Counted from the first letter of the stretch, positions 26,581 through 36,239 are shown. The stretch: DNA of 64,000 bases from Streptomyces sp. A3M-1-3 (GCF_024213665.1 NZ_JANAVP010000012.1:124001-188000), one strand, 5' to 3'. The notes: a model not told the origin generated them from the sequence alone. A program made the numbers and translations.

Positions 26581-27975
26581 CTACCGTCGTCTTGGGGTAT
26601 CACCACGACGTGAGGAGGAGCGGGCGCTATGAACATCGACCGGGTCGGCTTCGTCCTTTGTCGCGTAGCTGTACCCGTCGGCTCGCTGGAGGAGCCGGAG
26701 GTTGGTGTACTGCGTATCGATGTGCCCGGCGGGCGTGGCCAGGCGGTGCCGACCAGTGGAGCGGACCGCGATCCGTCCCTTGTGGGCTCCGGCGTACCGG
26801 CCAGTGCGGATGACCGCACGTACGAGGTCTCCGGTCGCGTAGCCGAAGAAGCGCTTCTGCCTCGGCAGGAGCAGGCGCGGGAAGCCGTACTTGTCAGAGC
26901 GAGTGCGGGCGTACGAGCCGCGCCCGGTCGCTGTCGCGACGAGCACGGTGCTGGGGAATCGGACGAGAGTGACGCTGTCGAGGTCACCGACGGCGAGTGC
27001 GTCGAGGGTGTGAGTCTTGGCCAGGCCGATCCGGGAACGGTTGCACTTGGTTCGGCCTCCCGACCAAGGACGAACAGGGACACCGAGCTGGGCGAGTGTA
27101 CGGGTGAGTTGGAAGCGAGTGGCGTTCATGACGGACGCTCCCTGCAAAGGGGTCTTGACCTGAGAGAGAACACGCCTCAACAGGTCGGGCTTGCCGTGCA
27201 AGAAGACATCGACCGGCGTGGCTGCCTTGGTCTGATTGCACGACTCGCAGGAGAGCGTGAGATTTGTGATCCGATCGGATCCTCCTCTGGATCTCGGATG
27301 GATGTGCTCGACCTGAAGTGGAATGTCCTTGGCTCCGCAGTAGGCGCAGGTGCGCCCCCACTTTTCGAGGAGGTACTCACGCACCTCGTATCCCGCGAGG
27401 GTGCCTTGCTGATACTCGGCCCCAGTCAGGTCGCGCCCGGCGCTCATGGCGTGGACGTCGAACGCGACGCGCTCGACGTGGATCTCGACGACTGGGAACA
27501 GGCGCGTGAGACGACTTGCGATGCCAAAGGTCGTGTCGATGCGGTGCTGCAGCGATGGAGGCAGCCAGCCCTCCTTCCGAGCGCGATTGTTGAATCGGGG
27601 CGCTCGGTAGCGGAGGTTTGCCGATCTGCGTCTGCGCCTGTGATTTGCACGCTGGCCCATCTTCTTGCGGATCTGCGAGCCTCGATGGACGAGTTCCACC
27701 GCGTACAGCCCCCGCCGGGCGCAGCGCGTTTCCTCGGTGCCAGGGTCGTGGGTATGGGCATCGGTGGTGACAGCGATGCCCGTGCCCACGGAGCCGGGAT
27801 CGATGCGCAGTGCCACCCCGATGACGGTGGACTCCGCACGTGTGCGGTCCTTGAGCCGGATCGTGAACGGTGTATGACGCGCGACGACGGCCCGGCCCTT
27901 GGCGAGGAGTTCGCGAGCACGGGCGGGGTGGCAGGGCATGAGGGGACAGCCGTTCTTGTCAAGGACTGCGACCAC
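26581..27975 (-). CDS. iscB: RNA-guided HNH/RuvC endonuclease IscB
   Basis: 464 aa from the GTG at 27973-27975. The order is PLMP domain (PLMPCHPARARELLAKGRAVV, residues about 11-31), RuvC-I (ALRIDPGSVGTG, Asp59), Arg-rich bridge helix (about 107-130), RuvC-II (EIHVERVAFD, Glu168), HNH (CAYCG at 210-214, EHIHPRSRGG with His224, N238, CESCN at 243-247) and RuvC-III (KTHTLDALAVG, His322/Asp325). Every expected catalytic position is filled, so it looks active. In known systems IscB uses an omega-RNA to cut DNA. No tnpA is nearby, so the element would move only with a transposase in trans. The GTG is chosen because typical IscB proteins begin a few residues before L-D-K-N-G; upstream in-frame codons belong to the RNA region. 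Confidence 0.93.
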   Translation of the reverse strand: MVAVLDKNGCPLMPCHPARARELLAKGRAVVARHTPFTIRLKDRTRAESTVIGVALRIDPGSVGTGIAVTTDAHTHDPGTEETRCARRGLYAVELVHRGSQIRKKMGQRANHRRRRRSANLRYRAPRFNNRARKEGWLPPSLQHRIDTTFGIASRLTRLFPVVEIHVERVAFDVHAMSAGRDLTGAEYQQGTLAGYEVREYLLEKWGRTCAYCGAKDIPLQVEHIHPRSRGGSDRITNLTLSCESCNQTKAATPVDVFLHGKPDLLRRVLSQVKTPLQGASVMNATRFQLTRTLAQLGVPVRPWSGGRTKCNRSRIGLAKTHTLDALAVGDLDSVTLVRFPSTVLVATATGRGSYARTRSDKYGFPRLLLPRQKRFFGYATGDLVRAVIRTGRYAGAHKGRIAVRSTGRHRLATPAGHIDTQYTNLRLLQRADGYSYATKDEADPVDVHSARSSSRRGDTPRRR

Positions 27976-27984
27976 CGCAGCCCC

Positions 27985-28375
27985 AGAAGCGACCGTGCTG
28001 CCTTGCCGGTTGTGATGAGTGCTGCCGTTACCGGCAGCTGTTTCTGCTCTGGCCGTCACGAGGGCGGCTTCGGCGTGACGCCGGTCCGTGTCGAAGGCGC
28101 ACGTACCGATCTCCCCTCGCCCGTGTTCAGTGCCAGTGCCCGACTGTGCTGCCGGGAGTCCGTGACCCGTTTCGTGCCTGCTCATGGGCGTGTCTGCAAC
28201 CACGGATTCCAGAGCCTGCCGCTGAGGAAGCACGGCAGGGTGGGTCTGCTCACTCGAACTGAACGGAACCATCGATCTTTCACCTCGCTTCGTTCGATGG
28301 CTGGGCTGGTCACTCTGGACTCACCCCGTTGGGACGAGTCCCGGCCTTCGAGCCGGAGAGCGAGTGACGGGCTGG
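27985..28375 (-). ncRNA. Omega-RNA (HEARO RNA) region of the IscB element
   Basis: In IscB loci the guide RNA scaffold lies directly upstream of iscB on the same strand. This ORF-poor region carries a series of strong stem-loops in order: 28341-28356 (CCGGC/GCCGG), 28317-28341 (GGACTC/GAGTCC with an inner CCCC/GGG stem), 28269-28300 (CCATCGA/TCGATGG), 28071-28083 (CGGCG/CGCCG) and 28021-28038 (GCTGCCG/CGGCAGC around a 4-base loop). The guide segment would come from sequence beyond the element's left end, near 28360-28420. Exact ends are not determined; placement is by family architecture. Confidence 0.65.
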
Positions 28376-28466
28376 TGGGGCATGCGCGTGATAGTCCGGA
28401 CGTTATAACCCATCGCTGATCATTGAGCTCTGACTGGTTATCAATCACTCGACCGAAGGAATTTCT

Positions 28467-29510
28467 GTGCGAATCCATGCGCGCCACAATGCGAGCAATG
28501 AACAGCCTGCGAACCCGAGCACCGAGCAGCCGCGCGGCCCCATCGACTCGTCCCGCATCCCGCGGTACGCCGGACCCGCCACGTTCGCCCGGCTGCCCCG
28601 GCTCGACGAGGTCGGCACCGCCGATGTCGCCGTGGTCGGCGTGCCCTTCGACAGCGGCGTCTCCTACCGCCCCGGCGCCCGCTTCGGCGGCAACGCCATC
28701 CGCGAGGCGTCGCGCCTCCTGCGCCCCTACAACCCTGCCCAGGACGCCTCGCCCTTCGCGCTCGCCCAGGTCGCGGACGCCGGTGACATCGCCGCCAACC
28801 CGTTCAACATCCACGAGGCCGTCGAGACGATCGAGGCCGCGGCCGACGACCTGCTCGGCACCGGCGCCCGGATGATGACGCTCGGCGGCGACCACACCAT
28901 CGCGCTGCCGCTGCTGCGCTCGGTGGCGAAGAAGCACGGCCCGGTCGCGCTGCTGCACTTCGACGCGCACCTCGACACCTGGGACACCTACTTCGGCGCC
29001 GAGTACACGCACGGCACGCCGTTCCGCCGCGCCGTCGAGGAGGGCATCCTCGACACCGAGGCGCTCTCCCACGTCGGTACCCGCGGCCCGCTGTACGGCA
29101 AGCAGGACCTGGACGACGACGCCAAGATGGGCTTCGGCATCGTGACGTCGGCCGATGTCTACCGCCGCGGCGCCGACGAGGTGGCCGACCAGCTGCGCCA
29201 GCGCATCGGCGACCGGCCGCTGTACATCTCCATCGACATCGACGTGCTCGACCCGGCCTTCGCGCCCGGCACCGGCACCCCCGAGGCGGGCGGCATGAGC
29301 TCCCGCGAGCTGCTGGAGATCATCCGCGGGCTGTCCTCCTGCAACCTCGTCTCGGCCGATGTCGTCGAGGTCGCGCCCGCGTACGACCACGCGGAGATCA
29401 CCTGTGTCGCGGCCTCCCACACCGCGTACGAGCTGACCACGATCATGTCGCGACAAGTCGCTGCGGCCGCGCAGCGCCATGAGCACAGTGCGGAAGCGAA
29501 GCAGAAGTGA
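28467..29510 (+). CDS. speB: Agmatinase/guanidinobutyrase-family ureohydrolase
   Basis: Mn2+-dependent hydrolysis of agmatine or a related guanidino acid to urea plus amine. The protein is 347 aa. Metal-binding motifs are all present: [19 protein letters not shown] and [20 protein letters not shown]. The substrate (agmatine, guanidinobutyrate, guanidinopropionate) cannot be fixed from motifs. GTG start with AAGGAA 8 bases upstream. The stop overlaps the TPP-enzyme start (GTGA), so the pair is coupled. The PucR regulator on the far side of the IscB insertion is the likely controller. Confidence 0.92.
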   Translation: MRIHARHNASNEQPANPSTEQPRGPIDSSRIPRYAGPATFARLPRLDEVGTADVAVVGVPFDSGVSYRPGARFGGNAIREASRLLRPYNPAQDASPFALAQVADAGDIAANPFNIHEAVETIEAAADDLLGTGARMMTLGGDHTIALPLLRSVAKKHGPVALLHFDAHLDTWDTYFGAEYTHGTPFRRAVEEGILDTEALSHVGTRGPLYGKQDLDDDAKMGFGIVTSADVYRRGADEVADQLRQRIGDRPLYISIDIDVLDPAFAPGTGTPEAGGMSSRELLEIIRGLSSCNLVSADVVEVAPAYDHAEITCVAASHTAYELTTIMSRQVAAAAQRHEHSAEAKQK

Positions 29511-31216
29511 CCCACGACCACCACCACGAGACGCCGCGGCTGACGGCCGAGCAGACGGCGGCCGCGCTGGCCCCTCCGGCCGGCCGCAACGGCGGCGACC
29601 TCCTCGTCGAGACGCTGCACGGCCTGGGCGCCACCACCGTCTTCGGGCTGCCCGGGCAGCACGCGCTCGGCATGTTCGACGCGCTGCGCCGCTCCTCGCT
29701 CCAGTACGTCGGCCTGCGTGTCGAGAACAACGCCGGCTTCGCCGCCGACGCGTACGGCCGGATCACCGGCGAGGTCGCCCCGCTGCTGCTCTCCACCGGC
29801 CCCGGCGCGCTCACCTCGCTCGCCGCGCTCCAGGAGGCGGCCGCGGCCTCCGCGCCCGTCCTCGCCATCTCCAGCCAGGTCCCCACCCCGGGGCTCGGCG
29901 GCGGCCGGCACGGCTACCTGCACGAACTCCGCGACCAGCAGGCGTCGTTCCGCGACATCGTGAAGTCCGTCCACACCGTCCGTACGGCCTCCCAGATCCC
30001 CTCCGCGATCGCCGCCGCCTGGGAGTCCGCGCTCACTGCCCCGCACGGGCCGGTCTGGGTCGAGATCCCGCAGGACGTGCTGCTCGCGCAGACGTCCCTG
30101 CCGGTCGTCACGGCCATGGACGCCACCCCGCGCGAGCTGCATCCCCGGCCCGAGCTGATCGCGGTGGCCGCTCACCGGCTGGCGAACGCCGAGCGTCCGG
30201 CGGTCATCGCGGGCGGCGGCGTCGTCAGGTCCGACGCGTCCGGCAAGCTGCTCGCGCTCGCCGAGAAGCTGAACGCGCCCGTCGTCACCACCTTCGGCGG
30301 CAAGGGCGCCTTCCCCTGGGAGCATCCGCTCTCGCTCCAGTCCTGGCTGGAGGACCGGCACACCACCGACTTCCTTCAGGACGCGGACGTCCTGCTGGTC
30401 GTCGGCTCGGGTCTCGGCGAACTCTCCTCGAACTACCACACGTTCAAGCCGCGCGGCCAGGTCATCCAGATCGAGGCGGACCTCGGCAAGCTGGAGTCCA
30501 ACCACGCAGGTCTCGGCATCCACGCCGACGCGCGGCTCGCGCTCTCCGCCCTGCTGGAGGCCGTGCCCGAGCGCCCCGACCCCGCTGCCGCCGAGTCCGC
30601 CGCCGAGTCTGCCGCCGAGTCCGTACGTACCGTCCTCGCGAAGGTACGGGCGCGGATCGCCGGCCAGGACCTGACCCTGGAGCAGGAGGTCCTCGCGGCC
30701 GTCCGGGCGGCCCTGCCGGACACGTCCCCCAGCTTCTGGGACATGACGATCCTCGGCTACTGGGCCTGGTCCGCCTTCGACGCCCGGCACCCGAACACCA
30801 TGCACTCGGGCCAGGGCGCGGGCGGCCTCGGCTACGGCTTCCCGGCCGCCCTCGGCGCGGCCGCGGCCGACCGTACGAAGCCGGTGCTCGCCGTGTCGGG
30901 CGACGGCGGGGCGATGTACTCCATCGCGGAGCTGGCCACCGCCCGCCAGTACGACCTGCCGGTCACCTGGCTGATCGTGGACGACGGCGGCTACGGCATC
31001 CTGCGCGAGTACATGACCGACACGTTCGGCGAGGCCACCGCCACCGAGCTGGCCCGGCCGGACTTCGTGGCGCTCGCCGAGTCCTTCGGCGTACCGGCGG
31101 TCCGTACGACGCCGGAAGACCTGGGCCAGGACCTCGCCAAGGCGCTGGCGGAGCCCGGCCCCTCGATGGTCGTGCTTCCCGCCCTGCTGCGGATGTTCGC
31201 CCCGACACACCTCTGA
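29507..31216 (+). CDS. Thiamine-pyrophosphate enzyme, acetolactate synthase-like
   Basis: 569 aa. Three-domain TPP enzyme: the N-terminal PYR domain has [17 protein letters not shown] and [18 protein letters not shown] (the catalytic Glu sits in VENNAG), a central domain follows, and the C-terminal PP domain carries the TPP motif [34 protein letters not shown] His-rich N-terminus (THDHHHE) is odd. A short Ala/Glu/Ser repeat ([15 protein letters not shown]) interrupts the middle-to-C linker. Coupled to speB by a GTGA overlap, so its substrate is probably a keto acid derived from a guanidino or amino acid. True substrate unknown. Confidence 0.88.
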   Translation: MTHDHHHETPRLTAEQTAAALAPPAGRNGGDLLVETLHGLGATTVFGLPGQHALGMFDALRRSSLQYVGLRVENNAGFAADAYGRITGEVAPLLLSTGPGALTSLAALQEAAAASAPVLAISSQVPTPGLGGGRHGYLHELRDQQASFRDIVKSVHTVRTASQIPSAIAAAWESALTAPHGPVWVEIPQDVLLAQTSLPVVTAMDATPRELHPRPELIAVAAHRLANAERPAVIAGGGVVRSDASGKLLALAEKLNAPVVTTFGGKGAFPWEHPLSLQSWLEDRHTTDFLQDADVLLVVGSGLGELSSNYHTFKPRGQVIQIEADLGKLESNHAGLGIHADARLALSALLEAVPERPDPAAAESAAESAAESVRTVLAKVRARIAGQDLTLEQEVLAAVRAALPDTSPSFWDMTILGYWAWSAFDARHPNTMHSGQGAGGLGYGFPAALGAAAADRTKPVLAVSGDGGAMYSIAELATARQYDLPVTWLIVDDGGYGILREYMTDTFGEATATELARPDFVALAESFGVPAVRTTPEDLGQDLAKALAEPGPSMVVLPALLRMFAPTHL

Positions 31217-31274
31217 ATCCGAAGTGTGATCAGAACTCGTACAACCATTCCTTTATCGCGGTGAGTCATGTGAG

Positions 31275-31300
31275 GCGGGTGCGCCGCAGGGCGCACCCGC
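31275..31300 (+). terminator. Intrinsic terminator after the speB operon
   Basis: A perfect 11-bp stem GCGGGTGCGCC/GGCGCACCCGC with loop GCAG begins 59 bases after the stop of the TPP-enzyme gene. No U-tract, as is usual in Streptomyces. Confidence 0.82.
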
Positions 31301-31330
31301 TTCGGACATCAGGGGACGGGAAAAGCCTCC

Positions 31331-32260
31331 ATGACTCACCACCGAATATCCCGCCGTGCGCGCGGCGCGCTCTCCGCGGTCCTGGCCGCGGGCGTGTTCG
31401 TGCCCATTGCGGCGGGCGCGACGCCTGCCGCGGCCGTGACGCCGACGGTGACCTGCACCTCCGCCAAGGCGGGGCTGGCAGCGCAGCTGTCCAAGGACAT
31501 CACCGCGGCGCTGGCGGGACGCAAGACCACGGCGGCCGTGGCCGTGCACGACCGCACCACGAAGACCTTCTGCACGCTCCGGGGCGACCAGCGGTACGAC
31601 TCCGCGAGCGTCGTCAAGGTGACCGTGCTGATGGCCCTCCTGTGGGACGCGCAGAAGACGAACCGCGCGCTGACCCAGCGGGAGTCGAGCCTCGCCACCG
31701 CCATGATCACCACGTCGGACAACGCCTCCACCAGCACCCTGTGGAATCAGCTCGGCCTGACGAAGATCAAGGCGTTCCTCCAGGCCGCCGGGATGACGCA
31801 GACCATCCCCGGCGCGGACGGTTACTGGGGACTCACCCGGATCACCGCCAACGACGAGCAGAAGCTGCTGGCGCTGCTGACCGCCAAGAACACGGTCATG
31901 ACCGACACCTCGCGCTCGTACACCAACCGGCTGATGCGCTCGGTGGTCACCTCGCAGCGCTGGGGCGTCACCGCGGGAGCCCCGGCCAACGCGCTGGTCG
32001 GGGTCAAGAACGGCTGGCTGTCCCGCACCGTCGGCAACCAGTGGCGGGTGCACAGCATCGGCACGTTCACGGGCAACGGGCACCACTACACGATGACGGT
32101 GCTCACGCATGACAACCCGACCATGAACGACGGTGTCAACACCATCCAGGCCGTCGCGCGGGCGATCAACAAGAACCTCAACCCGACCGCACCGGCGAGC
32201 AAGCGCTACGAGCCCACGCGCACCCCGCAGGAGGCGGTCGTCCCGGCGCCCGAGTCCTAG
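31331..32260 (+). CDS. Secreted serine hydrolase, class A beta-lactamase-like
   Basis: 309 aa. Signal peptide (RRARGALSAVLAAGVFVPIAAGATPAAA) then a beta-lactamase2/class A fold: S-x-x-K is SVVK in YDSASVVKVTVLM, the second element is TTSDNAS (SDN), and the third is VGVKNGWL, where KNG replaces the usual KTG/KSG. SDN and SxxK are intact, so an acylating serine enzyme is likely, but the altered third motif argues against a classical beta-lactamase. A peptidoglycan-related role is possible. ATG at 31331. Confidence 0.86.
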   Translation: MTHHRISRRARGALSAVLAAGVFVPIAAGATPAAAVTPTVTCTSAKAGLAAQLSKDITAALAGRKTTAAVAVHDRTTKTFCTLRGDQRYDSASVVKVTVLMALLWDAQKTNRALTQRESSLATAMITTSDNASTSTLWNQLGLTKIKAFLQAAGMTQTIPGADGYWGLTRITANDEQKLLALLTAKNTVMTDTSRSYTNRLMRSVVTSQRWGVTAGAPANALVGVKNGWLSRTVGNQWRVHSIGTFTGNGHHYTMTVLTHDNPTMNDGVNTIQAVARAINKNLNPTAPASKRYEPTRTPQEAVVPAPES

Positions 32261-32351
32261 GACTTCGGACCCGGATTTGTTGCGGCGGGATGAAATCCGC
32301 CGGTAGCCGCGTTGGTGCCTTCCGGCAGCAGTGGTACGACGGGAGGCACCA

Positions 32352-35300
32352 GTGGCGGCGGCACAGCAGGGCGAGGCGTTCGGGCGGGCGGACGGCTGGG
32401 CACGGCGTCTGACGGGCTACGCCTGGCGGTACCGGCGCAATGTCCTCCTCGCACTCGGCTCGTCACTGGCCGGAATGGCCGTGATGGCCCTCGTCCCGCT
32501 GGCCACCAAGGTGATCATCGACGACGTCATCGGCGACGGGACCCGGCCCCTGGCCCCCTGGGCGGGCGCCCTGGTCGGCGCGGCCCTCGTCGTCTACGTC
32601 CTCACCTACATCCGGCGCTACTACGGCGGCCGCCTCGCCCTCGACGTCCAGCACGATCTGCGTACCGAGATGTACGGGACGATCACGCGGCTGGACGGCA
32701 GGCGCCAGGACGAGCTGTCCACCGGCCAGGTCATCGGCCGCGCCACCAGCGACCTCCAGCTGATCCAGGGCCTGCTCTTCATGCTCCCGATGACGATCGG
32801 GAACATCCTGCTGTTCGTGATCTCGCTCGTCATCATGGCCTGGCTCTCTCCGCTGCTCACCGTGGTCGCCCTCGCTGTCGCGCCGGCTCTCTGGTTCATC
32901 GCCAAGCGCAGCCGCACCCGCCTCTTCCCCGCCACCTGGTACGCCCAGGGGCAGGCCGCCGCGGTCGCCGGCGTCGTCGACGGGGCCGTCACCGGCGTCC
33001 GCGTGGTGAAGGGCTTCGGGCAGGAGGAGCAGGAGACCGGCAAGCTGCGCTCGGCGGGCCGCCGGCTGTTCGCCGGCCGGCTGCGCACCATCCGGCTGAA
33101 CTCCCGCTACACCCCCGCCCTCCAGGCCGTACCCGCGCTCGGGCAGGTCGCGATGCTGGCGCTCGGCGGCTGGATGGCCACCCGCGGCCAGGTCACGCTT
33201 GGCACGTTCGTCGCGTTCTCGACGTATCTCGCGCAGCTCGTCGGCCCGGTCCGGATGCTGGCCATGGTGCTCACGGTCGGGCAGCAGGCGCGGGCGGGCG
33301 TCGAGCGGGTCCTCGAACTGATCGACACCGAGCCGTCCATCCAGGACGGTACGAAGGAGCTGCCGGCCGACGTGCCCGCGACCGTCGAGTTCGACGGCGT
33401 CTCCTTCGGCTACACCGAGGACCGCCCCGTCCTCGACGGCTTCTCCCTCACCATCGAGCCCGGCGAGACCGTCGCCGTCGTCGGCGCCTCCGGCAGCGGG
33501 AAGTCCACCGTCTCGCTGCTGCTGCCCCGCTTCTACGACGTGAGCGCCGGCGCGGTCCTCGTCGGCGGCCACGACGTGCGCGAGCTGACCATGGACTCGC
33601 TGCGGGCCGCCATCGGACTCGTACCGGAGGACAGCTTCCTCTTCTCCGACACCGTCCGCGCCAACATCGCGTACGGCCTCCCCGACGCCACCGAGCAGCA
33701 GATCCGCACCGCCGCGCGCGCCGCCCAGGCGGACCGTTTCATCGACGAGCTGCCCGCCGGGTACGACACCAAGGTCGGCGAGCAGGGCCTGACCCTCTCC
33801 GGCGGCCAGCGCCAGCGCATCGCCCTGGCCCGCGCGATCCTCACCGACCCCCGGCTGCTGCTCCTCGACGACGCCACCTCGGCGGTCGACGTGCGGGTCG
33901 AGCACGAGATACACGAGGCCCTGCGGTCGGTGATGGCCGGGCGCACCACCCTGCTGATCGCGCACCGCCGCTCCACCCTCGCGCTGGCCGACCGGATCGC
34001 CGTACTGGACCACGGGCGGCTCTCCGACATCGGTACGCACGAGGAGCTTCAGCGGCGCTCCGCCCTCTACCGGCGGCTGCTGACCGACCCCGACGAGCTG
34101 GCCGGCGGCTCGCCGGACCCGGCGGCGGCCGCTGTCGCCGCTTCGCGCTTCGGGATGCAGAGCGCGGCCTCAGGCCCCGTCGGGCGCGACCCCGAGCTGG
34201 ATCTCGACCTGGACATCGAGATCGAGGCGGAGATCGACTCGGAGCCGGTCAACGCCAAACGCCGCGTCGTCGACGGCGTCACCCCCGAGCTGTGGCGCCG
34301 CTCCGAACGCGGTGGAGCCGACACCGGCGGCCGCTCGGCCACCCCCGCCCAGCTCGCCGCGGGCGGCCCCGGCATGGCCGCCGCCATCGAGGGCATGCCC
34401 GCCACCCCCGAGCTGCTCGCCCAGGTCGCCGCGCTGCCGCCGGCCACGGGCAGCCCGGACGTGGACGAGACACGGGCCGCCGGCGCCGAGGAGTCGTACG
34501 GTCTGCGGCGGCTGCTGCGCGGCTTCGGGGCGCCGCTGCTGATCAGCCTGCTGCTGGTGGCCGTCGACGCGGGCGCCGGACTGCTGCTGCCCGTCCTGAT
34601 CCGGCACGGCATCGACGAGGGCGTCCAGCAACTCGCCCTCGGGGCGGTGTGGGTGGCCTCCGGGCTCGCCCTGCTGGTCGTGGCCACCCAGTGGGCCGCG
34701 CAGTTCGGTGAGACGCGCATGACGGGGCGTACCGGCGAACGCGTGCTGTACGCCCTGCGCGTGAAGATCTTCGCGCAGCTGCAGCGGCTCGGGCTCGACT
34801 ACTACGAGCGCGAGCTGACCGGCCGCATCATGACCCGGATGACGACGGACGTGGACGCCCTGTCCACGTTCCTGCAGACCGGTCTGGTCACCGCCGTGGT
34901 CTCCGTCTTCACCTTCTTCGGCATCCTGTTCGCGCTCCTCGTCATCGATGTGCAGCTGGCGATGGTCGTGTTCGCGACCCTGCCCGTGCTCGTCGTCGGG
35001 ACGTTCTTCTTCCGGCGCAAGTCGGTCAAGGCGTACGAACTCGCCCGCGAGCGGGTCAGTGCCGTCAACGCCGACCTCCAGGAGTCGGTCTCCGGACTGC
35101 GCATCGTCCAGGCATTCCGGCGCGAGCGCACCGGCGCCGCCCGCTTCGCCGACCGGAGCGACAGCTACCGCGAGGCGCGGGTGCGCGGTCAGTGGCTGAT
35201 ATCGGTCTACTTCCCCTTCGTCCAGCTGCTGTCCTCGGTCGCTGCCGCCGCCGTGCTGATCGTGGGCGCCGGGCGGGTGGACAACGGGACCCTGACGACG

Positions 35301-36239
35301 GGCGCCCTGGTCGCGTACCTCCTCTACATCGACCTGTTCTTCGCCCCCGTGCAGCAGCTCTCCCAGGTCTTCGACGGGTACCAGCAGGCGACGGTCTCGC
35401 TCCGGCGCATCCAGGAACTCCTCCAGGAGCCGACCGCGACACCGCTCGTGGCACGGCCGCGCGAGGTGCCGTCGCTGCGCGGCGAAATCGCCTTCGAGGA
35501 CGTGCACTTCACGTATTCAAAGGGAGGGGCCGGGGACGATGCGGAGGCCCTCGCCGGCATAGACCTCGCCATCCCGGCCGGCCAGACCGTCGCGTTCGTC
35601 GGGGAGACGGGCGCGGGCAAGTCCACCCTCGTCAAGCTGGTCGCCCGCTTCTACGACCCGTCCTCCGGCCGCGTCACCGCCGACGGTGCGGATCTGCGCG
35701 CCCTCGACCTCACCGGCTACCGGCACCGCCTCGGCGTCGTCCCGCAGGAGTCGTACCTCTTCGCCGGAACGTTGCGCGACGCCATCGCGTACGGGCGGCC
35801 GGACGCCACCGACGCCGAGGTGGAGGCGGCCTCCCGCGCGGTCGGCGCGCACGACATGATCGCCACGCTGGAGGACGGCTACCTGCACTCGGTCGCCGAG
35901 CGCGGGCGCAACCTCTCGGCCGGCCAGCGCCAGCTGATCGCGCTGGCCCGCGCGGAGCTGGTCGACCCCGACGTGCTGCTGCTCGACGAGGCCACCGCCG
36001 CGCTCGACCTGGCGACCGAGGCGCTGGTCAACCAGGCCACGGACCGGCTCATGGGCAAGCGCACCACGCTGGTGGTGGCCCACCGCCTGACGACGGCGGC
36101 CCGCGCGGACCGTGTGGTCGTGATGGACCACGGGCGGGTCGTCGAGGACGGCACGCACGCCGAGTTGCTGAAGCGGGACGGGCGCTATGCCGAACTCTGG
36201 CGCACGTTCGTGGGCGAGGACGAACCGGCGGCAGCCTGA
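32352..36239 (+). CDS. Fused ABC exporter (two TMD-NBD halves in one chain)
   Basis: 1295 aa, an unusually long single-chain exporter made of two half-transporters, each six-helix TMD plus NBD. First NBD: Walker A GASGSGKST (about 380), LSGGQRQR (about 485), Walker B LLLLDDATSAVD, where the catalytic Glu is replaced by Asp. Second NBD: GETGAGKST (about 1085), signature LSAGQRQL and VLLLDEATAALD with the normal Glu. So the ATP sites are asymmetric, one degenerate and one consensus, as in heterodimeric exporters such as TM287/288. The GTG at 32352 is chosen because GGGAGG lies 5 bases upstream. Substrate unknown; a multidrug or lipid exporter is plausible. Confidence 0.92.
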   Translation: MAAAQQGEAFGRADGWARRLTGYAWRYRRNVLLALGSSLAGMAVMALVPLATKVIIDDVIGDGTRPLAPWAGALVGAALVVYVLTYIRRYYGGRLALDVQHDLRTEMYGTITRLDGRRQDELSTGQVIGRATSDLQLIQGLLFMLPMTIGNILLFVISLVIMAWLSPLLTVVALAVAPALWFIAKRSRTRLFPATWYAQGQAAAVAGVVDGAVTGVRVVKGFGQEEQETGKLRSAGRRLFAGRLRTIRLNSRYTPALQAVPALGQVAMLALGGWMATRGQVTLGTFVAFSTYLAQLVGPVRMLAMVLTVGQQARAGVERVLELIDTEPSIQDGTKELPADVPATVEFDGVSFGYTEDRPVLDGFSLTIEPGETVAVVGASGSGKSTVSLLLPRFYDVSAGAVLVGGHDVRELTMDSLRAAIGLVPEDSFLFSDTVRANIAYGLPDATEQQIRTAARAAQADRFIDELPAGYDTKVGEQGLTLSGGQRQRIALARAILTDPRLLLLDDATSAVDVRVEHEIHEALRSVMAGRTTLLIAHRRSTLALADRIAVLDHGRLSDIGTHEELQRRSALYRRLLTDPDELAGGSPDPAAAAVAASRFGMQSAASGPVGRDPELDLDLDIEIEAEIDSEPVNAKRRVVDGVTPELWRRSERGGADTGGRSATPAQLAAGGPGMAAAIEGMPATPELLAQVAALPPATGSPDVDETRAAGAEESYGLRRLLRGFGAPLLISLLLVAVDAGAGLLLPVLIRHGIDEGVQQLALGAVWVASGLALLVVATQWAAQFGETRMTGRTGERVLYALRVKIFAQLQRLGLDYYERELTGRIMTRMTTDVDALSTFLQTGLVTAVVSVFTFFGILFALLVIDVQLAMVVFATLPVLVVGTFFFRRKSVKAYELARERVSAVNADLQESVSGLRIVQAFRRERTGAARFADRSDSYREARVRGQWLISVYFPFVQLLSSVAAAAVLIVGAGRVDNGTLTTGALVAYLLYIDLFFAPVQQLSQVFDGYQQATVSLRRIQELLQEPTATPLVARPREVPSLRGEIAFEDVHFTYSKGGAGDDAEALAGIDLAIPAGQTVAFVGETGAGKSTLVKLVARFYDPSSGRVTADGADLRALDLTGYRHRLGVVPQESYLFAGTLRDAIAYGRPDATDAEVEAASRAVGAHDMIATLEDGYLHSVAERGRNLSAGQRQLIALARAELVDPDVLLLDEATAALDLATEALVNQATDRLMGKRTTLVVAHRLTTAARADRVVVMDHGRVVEDGTHAELLKRDGRYAELWRTFVGEDEPAAA

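Noticed and set aside
28182..29486. 434-residue minus-strand ORF opposite speB
   Set aside because: Shadow of speB and the omega-RNA region; no domain recognised.
29479..32112. 877-residue ORF in another frame over the TPP enzyme and hydrolase
   Set aside because: Arg/Ala/Pro-rich shadow translation; the real genes have clear motifs and ribosome-binding sites.
32312..34711. 799-residue frame inside the ABC exporter
   Set aside because: Frame-shifted shadow of the exporter, rich in Arg and Pro, no domain.
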